This document shows, piece by piece, positions 55,001-64,000 of a DNA stretch of 64,000 bases. The notes under the pieces are model-generated. The model worked only from the letters and a program-made list of their open reading frames with translations, was not told the origin of the DNA and did not search any database. The first letter of the stretch is position 1, and the number at the start of each line of letters is the position of its first letter. The DNA is from Acidobacteriaceae bacterium (GTDB lineage: Bacteria; Acidobacteriota; Terriglobia; Terriglobales; Acidobacteriaceae). The DNA lies in NCBI GenBank assembly GCA_003170825.1, contig PMYL01000023.1:27998-91997 (forward strand), given 5' to 3'. The translations under genes and the position numbers were made by a program.

Positions 55001-55309
55001 ATGGCTAAAGCGAAGGAACAGATTTTCGAAGTGTCCTGTCCGGATTGCGCGGCGATGCTCAGGATCGACCGAGCCACCGGCCTAGTGGTGAGCCATACCC
55101 CGGCGCCGCGCAAGCGGATGTTTGAGGACCTGGAAACGGCGGCTCAGGCGATGCGCGCGCAGGACGAGCGCAAGGAGTCGATCTTCCGCCAGAGTGTGGA
55201 CGCGGAGAAGAACAAGGAAGACCTTTTCGAGAAGAAGTTTGCCGAGGCCCTGCGCAAGGCCAAGGACGCTCCCGAGGGCAAGCCTTTGCGCGAGTTCGAC
55301 CTGGACTGA
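55001..55309 (+). CDS. Hypothetical protein with N-terminal CPDC
   Basis: MAKAKEQIFEVSCPDCAAMLRIDRATGLVVSHTPAPRKRMFEDL. Confidence 0.65.
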   Translation: MAKAKEQIFEVSCPDCAAMLRIDRATGLVVSHTPAPRKRMFEDLETAAQAMRAQDERKESIFRQSVDAEKNKEDLFEKKFAEALRKAKDAPEGKPLREFDLD

Positions 55310-55444
55310 ATGCCGCGCCCTCGAATGCGCCACGGGCTTTTCGGCCGTTCCCGCGGATATTCCCCACGGCCCGTAAATTAGAGCGATACTTGATACACCG
55401 TTCCCTCGACCCGGTCGCTACGGTCCGGGACGGAAGGAGAGAAC

Positions 55445-55780
55445 ATGGGAGTCGTACCGCTTTCCCAACCAACGATCAATTCTGGCACCGCGCTGTGCGC
55501 CTCTGAATCCGAGACCAGAAATTTTGTCCGGATTGCCGCGGCTGGGACCCTTCTTGCAGGCGGCGTGTTGCTGCTCGCGGGCCAGCGCCGCGCCGGATTG
55601 GTCGCGGCGGCTTCGGGCACGGCGCTGGCGCTGCTTGACCAGCAGGAGACGCTGCACTCGTGGTGGAGTCTGCTCCCCGGATTTATCGACGACGTCCAAC
55701 GGGTGCTCGGCCAGGTGCAGGGCACGGTGGAGGATATTGCCACCAAGCGCGAGACGCTGCGACAGATTCTGACGAATTAG
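55445..55780 (+). CDS. Hypothetical membrane protein
   Basis: Hydrophobic AAAGTLLAGGVLLLAGQRRAGLVAAASGTALALL segment. Confidence 0.6.
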   Translation: MGVVPLSQPTINSGTALCASESETRNFVRIAAAGTLLAGGVLLLAGQRRAGLVAAASGTALALLDQQETLHSWWSLLPGFIDDVQRVLGQVQGTVEDIATKRETLRQILTN

Positions 55781-55824
55781 GCGCAGACGGACCAGGCCCC
55801 CACTACCAGGTCCAAGCCCGGCCC

Positions 55825-56151
55825 TTAAATCCCTAGCTGACGGCGGCCTGCCGCGCTGATGCGGTGGGGCGTCCATTTGGGTTCCCAAACCAGGTCGACC
55901 TCGACTTTGGCGATGTCGGGGATGCCGGCCAGGCGGTTGTTTACCTGCTCGAAGATGAGCCCGCTGGCGGGGCACTGCGGGGTGGTCAGGGTCATGGTCA
56001 CCTTGACCCACTGGCGCGGCCATGCGGGCGTGGAGTCCGGGTCGGGGCCGGTCGCCACGCCGTAGATCAGCCCCAAATCCACAAGATTCAGTTTCACTTC
56101 AGGGTCGAAGCAATCGCGCAGCGCGGTCAGAATGTCCGCTTCGGAGAGCAT
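55825..56151 (-). CDS. Metal-sulfur cluster assembly factor (MIP18/DUF59 family)
   Basis: LRDCFDPEVKLNLVDLGLIYGV; VTMTLTTPQCPASGLI. Confidence 0.85.
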   Translation of the reverse strand: MLSEADILTALRDCFDPEVKLNLVDLGLIYGVATGPDPDSTPAWPRQWVKVTMTLTTPQCPASGLIFEQVNNRLAGIPDIAKVEVDLVWEPKWTPHRISAAGRRQLGI

Positions 56152-56154
56152 TTT

Positions 56155-57045
56155 CTAGTTCTTCCGCTCGACCAGGTAGCGGGCGACGGCTTTCAATCCA
56201 TCAGCCCGGCTGCCATAGGGCTCCAAAGCGGCAAAGGCCTCCTCAATCAGCCGTGCGGCGTCGCGCTGGCTCTGCTCGATGCCGTAAACGGCCGGCCAGG
56301 TGGCTTTTTCGGTGGCCTGGTCCTTGCCCGCGGTCTTGCCCAGGTGGGCCGAATCCTCGGTCAGGTCCAAAACATCGTCCATAATTTGGAAAGCCAGGCC
56401 GGCTTTGCGGCCGAAGAGGTCCAGGCTGGCTGCGTCGTCCGCAGTGGCCCCGGCATAGACGCCGCCTGCCACCACGCTCACCCGGATCAGCGCGCCCGTC
56501 TTGGCGCGGTGAATGGAGTTGACGAGTTCCGGCGTGGGCTTCAGGTGTTCGCTTTCGAGGTCCAGCACCTGGCCGCCGATCATGCCCTCGACGGTGCCGA
56601 CGGCGTTGGCGATGAGGGCGATAATCTGCACGGTGGCCGCGGGCGACGAGTCGAGCCCGGCCAGCACCTCGAAGGCGCGAGTCTGAAGAGCGTCGCCGGC
56701 CAGGATGGCGATGGCCTCGCCGAAGGCCACATGGCAGGTGGGCTTGCCGCGGCGCAGGTCGTCGTTGTCGAGAGCGGGCAGGTCGTCGTGGATGAGCGAG
56801 TAGGTGTGGAGCATTTCGAGGGCAGCGCCCAGCCGCTCGATGCCTGCGGGAAGCGCGCCGGCGATGGTGACGGCGGCCTGGTAGGCCAGCACCGGCCGCA
56901 GGCGCTTGCCCCCGGCAAAGGTGGAGTGGCGCATGGCGCCATGAATCGAGGCAGGCACCGTCTCCAGGCTGGGGAGCAACTCCTCCAGCGCCCGCTCGGT
57001 CAGCGCCGCGCCCTCTTGAATCAGCGATTTCACATCGACAGCCAT
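56155..57045 (-). CDS. ispA: Polyprenyl synthetase (farnesyl diphosphate synthase-like)
   Basis: GGKRLRPVLAYQAA; LIHDDLPALDNDDLRRGKPT; FQIMDDVLD. Confidence 0.92.
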   Translation of the reverse strand: MAVDVKSLIQEGAALTERALEELLPSLETVPASIHGAMRHSTFAGGKRLRPVLAYQAAVTIAGALPAGIERLGAALEMLHTYSLIHDDLPALDNDDLRRGKPTCHVAFGEAIAILAGDALQTRAFEVLAGLDSSPAATVQIIALIANAVGTVEGMIGGQVLDLESEHLKPTPELVNSIHRAKTGALIRVSVVAGGVYAGATADDAASLDLFGRKAGLAFQIMDDVLDLTEDSAHLGKTAGKDQATEKATWPAVYGIEQSQRDAARLIEEAFAALEPYGSRADGLKAVARYLVERKN

Positions 57046-57050
57046 TGCTC

Positions 57051-58844
57051 TCATGATAAACGAGGTTGACTGAGCTTTCGCTCCAGTAAACACAGGGCTG
57101 TGAGCAACAGGAGGGTCAGGGCGCTCAGCCAGCGTCCGGCAAGCACGTCGGTGGTGGTAGTCCAGTCCACAGTCAGGTCCACGGGCCCCTGCGGCACAGG
57201 CACGGCCATCAGGCCATCGTCGCGTTTGGGCAGGTCGTCGAGGGGCCGACCATTCACCGCGACCCGCCAGGCTGAGTAGCTGCGCAGCCGGAGAATGAGG
57301 TAGCCGGCGTGGCCGGTGTCGGCCCTGATCTCAAAATGCTCGGCATGATTCTTCACCCGAACCGGCGATGCGGCAAAAGCTTCCTCGCAACTGTGCTGCC
57401 CTGCCTGCCAGACCGGGACGGCATCGGCCTCGCCGGTGCTTTTGCCCAATATGGTGGAGGGGTCGGTGACCAGACAGGCGTCGCGCAGGCCGAAGGCGAC
57501 CAGGGAGTTGTCTGCGCCGGGAGGCGCGTACTCGTCGGTCCCGCCGACACCCACGCCGGAGCGGTACCTCGCCAGCATGGCGGCCACGGCGTCTTCTTCG
57601 TCGCAGGGCTGGAAGAAGACCAATCCCGCAGTGGCCGTAACCGCCAGAAAGACCGTGGCGCCAGCGGCCACAACGGCCACGCGCCGCCAGCGCCGGGCAG
57701 AGTCGTGGGGCCACACCGCAGAGGCGAAGAAGATGGCCATCGGCGCCTCCAGCACCACCAGCCATCGCCAGGGAAACTGCAAAAAACGGAGCTTGGGCAG
57801 CAGATTCCATACCGGCAGCGAGATGGGGAGTTGGAGAAACAGAATCGCGAACGGGATGAGCGCCAAGGGAATCCACCAGCGGCGTTGTTCCGGCAGGCTG
57901 CCTCGCTGCCAGCTAACCAGCAGGCCGCCCAGGGCCACGGCGATCATGGCGACGGCGAGAAAGGAGGCCTTGCGGAGCACCATGTCGTGAAAATCCAGCA
58001 ATGGGTCGGCATGGCGCGCGAAAAGCCAACTGTTTTCAATCATCTCGCCGGGATCGGAGGCTGCCTGCTTGAGATCGGCCCAGGGCTGTTCCCAGGCAGC
58101 GGGAACGAGGAAGACCGAGGCCAGTCCCATTCCCAGAGCGGCGGCGACGGCGGCGCGCACCAGGGGTGCCCAGGATTTCGACAGCAGGACGGCGGCCAGC
58201 GCGACGGCGGCCAGCAGATAGCTGGCCATCACACCGAGCGGGGCGTTCGAGAGCCAGGCGCCGGCCACCACCAAGGCCAGCGGCACGGTGGAACCGTCGA
58301 GTGCGCGCCTCCACACAGCGGAGCCTGGATTGCGGTCCCGGAGGAGGAGCAGTAGCGCCAGCGGAATCCAGAAGCCGCCCGTGAGCTCCCCAAAGGCGCT
58401 TCGTTCGTAGGCGGTAAACAAGGCATAGCCGGAAAAGATCGCCGTACAGCCGGCCAGCGTTGCGGGGCCGTCGGAGAGTGCCTGGCGGGCGAGCGAGCGG
58501 GTGGCCAGCCCCGTGGCTGCCAGCAGCAGGAAGGTCAGGGCAACCGGCACGAGCTGCCAAGGCAGAACCAGCCCCAGTCCGGCGCCCAGCATCCAGGTCA
58601 GCGGCGGATAAAAAATGAAGCGCGCTTCGCCGGCGCCGAAGTTCGGGCTGGGCGTCCAGTGCGGGTACTGGATACCCTGCCGCCAACTGTTCTGAGCGTC
58701 GAGCCAGGAAAGCAGATGGAAGTCGAAGTCGTGGCCGCAGGAGTTGCCGCGCAGCAGTTGCGGCGCGATGGCCACGGCCGCGGCCAGCAGGATGACGGCT
58801 GGGCCGATATAGCGCCTCCAGCGGCCTTGGGAAAATGGCTTCAT
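57051..58844 (-). CDS. Polytopic membrane protein, YfhO/glycosyltransferase-like
   Basis: Multiple TM helices; start MKPFSQGRWRRYIGPAVILLAAAV at 58844; C-terminal YSAWRVAVNGRPL. Confidence 0.65.
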   Translation of the reverse strand: MKPFSQGRWRRYIGPAVILLAAAVAIAPQLLRGNSCGHDFDFHLLSWLDAQNSWRQGIQYPHWTPSPNFGAGEARFIFYPPLTWMLGAGLGLVLPWQLVPVALTFLLLAATGLATRSLARQALSDGPATLAGCTAIFSGYALFTAYERSAFGELTGGFWIPLALLLLLRDRNPGSAVWRRALDGSTVPLALVVAGAWLSNAPLGVMASYLLAAVALAAVLLSKSWAPLVRAAVAAALGMGLASVFLVPAAWEQPWADLKQAASDPGEMIENSWLFARHADPLLDFHDMVLRKASFLAVAMIAVALGGLLVSWQRGSLPEQRRWWIPLALIPFAILFLQLPISLPVWNLLPKLRFLQFPWRWLVVLEAPMAIFFASAVWPHDSARRWRRVAVVAAGATVFLAVTATAGLVFFQPCDEEDAVAAMLARYRSGVGVGGTDEYAPPGADNSLVAFGLRDACLVTDPSTILGKSTGEADAVPVWQAGQHSCEEAFAASPVRVKNHAEHFEIRADTGHAGYLILRLRSYSAWRVAVNGRPLDDLPKRDDGLMAVPVPQGPVDLTVDWTTTTDVLAGRWLSALTLLLLTALCLLERKLSQPRLS

Positions 58845-59008
58845 GGCATCAGCCGAAGTATGTGCCGTGTCTGTGCGGCTATTGCTGCCGGGCTGAACGG
58901 AAGCGCAAAGGTCGCTCCGCCGTACCAGTCGTTCCATTGGTCGCGGAAGTAAGGTGTTGGACATCGGGCATCCACAGGATAACTCTGGGACAGCGCTGGC
59001 GCATTCCG

Positions 59009-60412
59009 TTATCCAACGGCCTCTTCTGCGGCCGGTGCGACGAGTGCCGCGGGCTTTCTGCGGCCATGAATTGCAATCAGCGCCACGAGCAGGAGCAGAA
59101 TGATCCCCAATACCAACACGCTGCCTTCGGGGCCGTCCGCGCCGCCGCTCCACAGCGCGTTGCCGGCCGGGCTGGTGGTCAGGTAGTGGCCCTTGGCAAC
59201 CATGCCGCTGTCGGCGGTGCCGTAGAAGTAGGTCTCCGCCCAATCCCAGGCGGCGTGGCAGCCGATGGCCCACCAGGCCGACCCTGTGACCCGGATGCTG
59301 ACGCAGAAGACGAAGCCGATGGCCGCGGCGGCAAAGATGCCGATCCAGTTTTCGCCGTTGTTGCCGGTATGGATGAAGCCGAAGAGCGTCGAGGTGACCC
59401 AGGCCGCCTGCCAGAAGCCTGCGCCTTCAGCCTTTTTCAAATGCAGCAGAAGGCAAGGAACCAGTCCCAGCAGGGCGATGATATAGACGCCCCAGATGCC
59501 CTGGCCCTTGGTGGCCAAAAGACCGCCCAGGCACATTGAGCCGACGAGCGCGAGCGCCCACCAGAAGTTGATGCCGCGGGTGAGGGTGAACTGGAGGTAG
59601 CCGCGGAAGGTTCCCTCCTCGAAGCAGCCCACCAGGAGGAAAGCGATACCCCACAGAGCGGCAAAGGAGAAGATCTGCGGGCCGGAGAGCGCCGGCGGAC
59701 CAAAGTGGAGCCATCCACCCCAGGCCATGGTTCCCACCAGCGCTGAGAGCGCTGCAAACCCTGCCGCCAGGCCGGAGAAAAAGTGGAGCAGGCGCCGGGG
59801 GCCGGTGAGGTTGAAGGCCAGAATGCTGCGGCGTCGCTCGAGGCGGGCAACCAGCGCGGCTGCCCCCACGATTGCCAGCACGGCAATCGACTCGCCGATG
59901 ATCATCGCGAGGACGGTGATGCCCTGATTTTGCGACGCGTGCAGGGCCTTGCCGATGGTTGAAGCGATCGTGCCAAGGAGGACGATGAAGAGGAAGGCCA
60001 GCGCCGCAAAGGTCAGCACCGACCAGCCGGCGCGCAGGCCATGGCTGCCGAGGAAGACCCAGCGCAGGCCGCGCTTTCTCACCAGACTATTCAGGCAGCC
60101 TACACCGAGGACGGCGAGGTAAAGGGTCAGCACCTGAAGGAGCACGGCAAGGGGCGCAGTGTCGCCGATTTTGAAGGGATGAATGGCTGCGGCAGTGGGA
60201 ATGAGAATTGCTTCGGCAAGGAGAATCAGAAGCAGGTTCACCAGCGCCAACCATCCGGCGCGCAGGCCCTGGCTGCCGCTGAATATCCAGCGCAGGCGGC
60301 GAAACTTCGGAGCGTTCGGTGCGGGGGCGAGGGGTTCGAGCGTGAGAGCTGCGCCGGTGGCAATTTCGGCGGGCGGCGCTTCCGGCAGTGGGGGCTGAAT
60401 CTCCGGCTCCAT
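59009..60412 (-). CDS. CPBP family intramembrane metalloprotease
   Basis: FEEGTFRGYLQFTL; ALVGSMCLGGLL; WWAIGCHAAWDWAETYFYG. Confidence 0.88.
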   Translation of the reverse strand: MEPEIQPPLPEAPPAEIATGAALTLEPLAPAPNAPKFRRLRWIFSGSQGLRAGWLALVNLLLILLAEAILIPTAAAIHPFKIGDTAPLAVLLQVLTLYLAVLGVGCLNSLVRKRGLRWVFLGSHGLRAGWSVLTFAALAFLFIVLLGTIASTIGKALHASQNQGITVLAMIIGESIAVLAIVGAAALVARLERRRSILAFNLTGPRRLLHFFSGLAAGFAALSALVGTMAWGGWLHFGPPALSGPQIFSFAALWGIAFLLVGCFEEGTFRGYLQFTLTRGINFWWALALVGSMCLGGLLATKGQGIWGVYIIALLGLVPCLLLHLKKAEGAGFWQAAWVTSTLFGFIHTGNNGENWIGIFAAAAIGFVFCVSIRVTGSAWWAIGCHAAWDWAETYFYGTADSGMVAKGHYLTTSPAGNALWSGGADGPEGSVLVLGIILLLLVALIAIHGRRKPAALVAPAAEEAVG

Positions 60413-60610
60413 GGAGCCTCCTTCAGATAGATACAGATTTGTGTATGCAGAATTCTACTAAAGATACTCTACGAAAGTACCACTTGGGGAGTTCCGTAAA
60501 CGGCTTGGCCTTGTTCCGTTCCTTGCTCTCCGCCTTGACACAACGAGCCAAGCCCTTGATGCTTAACAGTTCCGGTTCTTCAATTTTGTGGCGCAGAGGG
60601 GTGGCAAGTT

Positions 60611-61600
60611 TTGCGGGTTCGCGTCTTCTATCACGACAAATGCTTCGACGGAGCCTGTTCAGCCTCGCTCTTCACGCGCTTCCACCGCGAGCGCATCGCC
60701 TCCGGAGCCAGCTATGAGTATCGCGGCCTGATGCACCGCGCCGGCGCGCTCTTTGACGAGAGCGAGTTTACCGGCGACGAAAACGCCATCGTGGACTTCA
60801 AATACTCCGCCTCGCCCAGAATCACGTGGTGGTTCGACCACCATTTGTCGGCGTTTCTCGCCCCTGAGGACCAGCAGCACTTCCTCGACTGCAAGCGGGA
60901 CCCAGCCTGCGGCTCGCGCAAATTCTTCGACCCCGCTTACACCTCCTGCACCGGGTTTCTGGCCCACATCGCCTCGACGCGTTTCGGCTTCGACACGGCG
61001 CCTGTCGCGGAGCTGATTCATTGGGCCGATATTGTGGACGGCGCGCGGTATGAGAGCCCCGAGGCAGCCGTCGAGATGGCCGCTCCGGCCATGAAGCTGA
61101 CGCTGATCATCGAGTCCACCCAGGACCCGGCGTTTATTCCGCGGCTCATTCCGCTCCTGGCCGAGCTCCCGCTGGCCGAGGTGCTGAGCCAGCCCTTTGT
61201 GGCGGATTTGCTGCCGCCGCTGCTGGAGCGCCATCGGCAGGCTATTCAACTGATCCGCGACCGCGCCGAAGAGCGCGACGGAACTATCTTCTTCGACATC
61301 ACCGACCAGCCGCAAGAGGGATACAACAAGTTCATCCCCTACTATCTGCATCCTCAGGCCACATACTCCATAGGCCTCTCCAAGTCCAGCTTCCGCACCA
61401 AGGTCTCGGTAGGCTCGAACCCCTGGACCAAGGCCGCCCCGGAAAAGATGGTGAACCTGGCGCAAGTGTGCGAGCGCTATGGCGGCGGCGGCCATGCCCG
61501 CGTGGGCGCCATCAGCTTCCCGCCTGACCAGGCGGACAGCGCCCGCGCAGCCGCGGCGGAGATTGTGGCGGAATTGCGGGCGAAAAACCCGCTGGGGTGA
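60611..61600 (+). CDS. DHH-family phosphoesterase
   Basis: VFYHDKCFDGACSASLF; WWFDHH; C-terminal RYGGGGHARVGAISFP. Confidence 0.85.
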   Translation: MRVRVFYHDKCFDGACSASLFTRFHRERIASGASYEYRGLMHRAGALFDESEFTGDENAIVDFKYSASPRITWWFDHHLSAFLAPEDQQHFLDCKRDPACGSRKFFDPAYTSCTGFLAHIASTRFGFDTAPVAELIHWADIVDGARYESPEAAVEMAAPAMKLTLIIESTQDPAFIPRLIPLLAELPLAEVLSQPFVADLLPPLLERHRQAIQLIRDRAEERDGTIFFDITDQPQEGYNKFIPYYLHPQATYSIGLSKSSFRTKVSVGSNPWTKAAPEKMVNLAQVCERYGGGGHARVGAISFPPDQADSARAAAAEIVAELRAKNPLG

Positions 61601-61675
61601 GGCGGCTGTTGACGAACGAGTCGCACTGAAGCTGAGTTGTTGCTATTTCCGTGGACTCACGCTATTCATGCGGCC

Positions 61676-62095
61676 ATGCGACGCATAGCCTTGCTTCTCT
61701 TGTATGTTTTGCTTTTCTCAGCCACGGCCAGAACAGCAACAGGTACCTCAACGCGCAGAATCCCCTGCAAAACTCCTGCAAATGCAACCTCATGCTATTG
61801 GACTCACGGCCGTCTGGGATTTACCAATGGCACTCCGGCTCTTCGTCTGTGGAAGATCGGCACTCATTGGCTCCTCGACATTTACAGCGGTCCATCGACA
61901 TATAACCCGAAATCAGGTGACCTGTTCGGGGACAATGAGAATCCAGAATTGCCGCCAAATGTTCACCAGCAATTGAAATCTTTCGATCATCGAATATTCG
62001 CCGACTTTGAAGTCTGCCCTTTGGAATCTGAAAGTACAGTAAAGATGCAGGCCGCCTGTATCGAGTCGGCAAAGAATATCGTCGTTGAAAAGTGA
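61676..62095 (+). CDS. Secreted hypothetical protein
   Basis: Signal peptide MRRIALLLLYVLLFSATA. Confidence 0.5.
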   Translation: MRRIALLLLYVLLFSATARTATGTSTRRIPCKTPANATSCYWTHGRLGFTNGTPALRLWKIGTHWLLDIYSGPSTYNPKSGDLFGDNENPELPPNVHQQLKSFDHRIFADFEVCPLESESTVKMQAACIESAKNIVVEK

Positions 62096-62141
62096 TTGCA
62101 GGAAGCGCGATTTGGGCTACAATGTAGCTCAGGAGTCTCCC

Positions 62142-62405
62142 ATGTCCGCCAATGCCGTTGTCCGCGCAAGAATCGACGCTCGTGTGAAGGAAGAAGCTAC
62201 GGCCATCTATGCCGCCGCTGGTCTCACGCTTTCCGATGCCTTCCGCATGATGCTGATGCGGACGGTGGCCGAACGAGCGCTTCCCTTCGAACCTCTGATG
62301 CCCAATGCTGAGACCGTGGAAGCCATGAAGGCTGCTCGGCGCGGCGAACTGGTCACGGTGGGCAGCATCGACAACCTTTTGGCTGACCTCCATGCGGACG
62401 ATTAA
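62142..62405 (+). CDS. relB: RelB/DinJ-family antitoxin
   Basis: NAVVRARIDARVKEEATAIYAAAGLTLSDAFRMMLMRTVAERALPF. Confidence 0.9.
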   Translation: MSANAVVRARIDARVKEEATAIYAAAGLTLSDAFRMMLMRTVAERALPFEPLMPNAETVEAMKAARRGELVTVGSIDNLLADLHADD

Positions 62406-62673
62406 GCGTACCAGCCGTTTCAAGAAGGACTACAAGCGCGAGGCGAGAGGTCCACACCGGGCGACGTTGGATGTTGATCTGCTGGGGGTTGTTTCCCAAC
62501 TTGCCGCAGATAGCCCCCTGCCAGAAAGGTTCCGCGATCACCCGCTGACCGGGGAGTGGATTGACCATCGCGACTGCCACATCAAGCTCGATCTGGTGCT
62601 CATCTATCGGGAGCCAGATCCGGAAACGCTGGAGTTGGTCAGGCTGGGCTCCCATAGCGAGTTGAGCTTGTAG
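62392..62673 (+). CDS. yafQ: YafQ/RelE-family mRNA interferase toxin
   Basis: FKKDYKREARG; LTGEWIDHRDCHIKLDLVLIY; VRLGSHSELSL; overlaps antitoxin gene. Confidence 0.9.
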   Translation: MRTIKRTSRFKKDYKREARGPHRATLDVDLLGVVSQLAADSPLPERFRDHPLTGEWIDHRDCHIKLDLVLIYREPDPETLELVRLGSHSELSL

Positions 62674-62692
62674 AAGCCTGCCTGGATGGTTG

Positions 62693-63469
62693 TTACCCCC
62701 TGCCCTTCAGGCTGGGCCAGTCGGCGCGGCGGTGTTGTTTGAAGGCCAGCACGCCTTCCTTGAAGTCCTCGGTGGAGCGCTGCTGCGCGTTGGCCTCAAT
62801 GGCGTCCTCCAGCTCCTCGTCCAGCCTGCGCTTGGCGTGTTTGGCAAGCAGCCGCTTGACCGCCTGCATGGCCTGTGGGCTGTTCAGCAGCAGCGTCTGG
62901 GCGAGGGCCTGGGCCGTCGGCATCAGATCGTCCTGCTCAACGATCTGCGTCACCAGCCCCAGTTCCAGCGCCTCCTGCGCCTTGAGGATCTTTCCAGACA
63001 GCAACAGCTCGCGGGTGCGCAGTTCGCCTACCCGGCGTATCAGGAACGATGCCACAATGGCCGGTACAAAGCCCAAGCGCACCTCGGTGTAGCCAAACTT
63101 GGCCGTGGGGATGGCGACCGTGAAGTCGGGAATGGTGGCCAGGGCCATGCCGCTGGCGATGGCCGGCCCGTTGACGGCCGCAATGACCGGCTTGGGAAAA
63201 TCGTAGAGGGTGCGCAGCACGTGGGCCATGTTCTCTGCGTCGCGGCGATGCTCCACCGGCGTGCGAGCGTTCATGGTTTCCAGGTGCTCCATGTCCAGGC
63301 CGGCGCAGAAAGCCGAACCGGCGCCGGTCAGGATCACCACGCCGCAGTCGCAGGTCTCGGCCTCATGCAGGGCCGCGGTCAGCTCCTCGATCAGCAGCGG
63401 CGAGAGCGCGTTGCGCTTCTCCGGGCGGTTCAAGGTGATGGTCTTTACCCCGTTGGCGGATTGGGTCAC
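62693..63469 (-). CDS. Enoyl-CoA hydratase/isomerase family protein
   Basis: ITLNRPEKRNALS; ILTGAGSAFCAGLDMEHL; AAVNGPAIASGMALATIPDFTVA. Confidence 0.92.
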   Translation of the reverse strand: MTQSANGVKTITLNRPEKRNALSPLLIEELTAALHEAETCDCGVVILTGAGSAFCAGLDMEHLETMNARTPVEHRRDAENMAHVLRTLYDFPKPVIAAVNGPAIASGMALATIPDFTVAIPTAKFGYTEVRLGFVPAIVASFLIRRVGELRTRELLLSGKILKAQEALELGLVTQIVEQDDLMPTAQALAQTLLLNSPQAMQAVKRLLAKHAKRRLDEELEDAIEANAQQRSTEDFKEGVLAFKQHRRADWPSLKGRG

Positions 63470-63757
63470 GATGTAGTTGAAGCGGGCTATGGGGATCTCC
63501 TTCAGCGATTGAACGCGAGCCGTGCCCAGGCGCGGATCAGCCTATCGTAGCGCAAAATTCCCTCGAAAGACTTGTGATTAGGTTCACATATGCAATCAGG
63601 AAATCGTTGCCATCACCACGCGGTACGTACTGCGCTCTTACGCATCGGAGGTTGGGCCGTCAAGCGCCTGAACCGCACCGAGGGCGCGGGTGGCGCGGAA
63701 GATCGCATCCAAGGCTCGAACCTTTGTCCCTCCAGTCCTGACTCGTGCTGCGCTGAG

Positions 63758-64000
63758 TTACAGCCCCAACTCACTTGCCCGCTTCTTCATCGCCTCCAGG
63801 CAAAACGCGATGTGCGCGTCCAACTCCACGCCCAATTCCGCCGCGCCCCGGATCACATCCTCGCGGTTCACGCCCCGCGCAAAGGCCTTGTCCTTCATCT
63901 TCTTTCGCACACCGGCTACTTCCACGTCGGCGATGGCTTTGGTGGGCTTGACCAGCGCGCAGGCGGTCAGAAAGCCGGCCAGTTCGTCGCAGGCAAACAG
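63758..64000 (-). CDS. HD-domain predicted hydrolase, 5'-truncated by window edge
   Basis: Manual minus-strand translation LFACDELAGFLTACALVKPTKAIADVEVAGVRKKMKDKAFARGVNREDVIRGAAELGVELDAHIAFCLEAMKKRASELGL*; absent from the supplied ORF track. Confidence 0.8.
   Translation of the reverse strand: MFACDELAGFLTACALVKPTKAIADVEVAGVRKKMKDKAFARGVNREDVIRGAAELGVELDAHIAFCLEAMKKRASELGL

Overview
GC-rich chromosomal segment. Gene content suggests Acidobacteriota (Terriglobia-like); this is inferred from gene content, not tested. Most of the window is ordinary core genome: araD, a histidine kinase/NtrC-type pair, otsB, mlaE-mlaF, mqnE, nuoB, two tandem amt-glnK pairs followed by glnD, nrdR, hfq-hflX, citrate synthase, polX, csp, bshC, an F1Fo ATP synthase operon (two b-type subunits, then H-A-G-D-C), ispA, a CPBP protease and an enoyl-CoA hydratase. 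There are three toxin-antitoxin pairs: MntA/HepT, Phd/VapC and RelB/YafQ. The main accessory region is 27.2-31.1 kb. There the two ends of a type ISP restriction-modification gene, both on the minus strand, flank a mosaic cassette that replaces its middle. The cassette holds a C-terminally short BsuBI/PstI-like methyltransferase, a convergent XRE regulator plus putative EVK nuclease, a Cys/His/Asp-motif protein of unknown function, and a BsuBI/PstI endonuclease catalytic domain. Other notable items: an in-frame internally deleted glutaryl-CoA dehydrogenase remnant, a porin/FtsB-like fusion scar, a leftover tail of a lost OmpA-like paralog, repeat tracts inside a PDZ-like domain and at the AtpA C-terminus, and several unexplained inverted repeats. 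All family calls come from reading protein motifs by eye; no database search was run.
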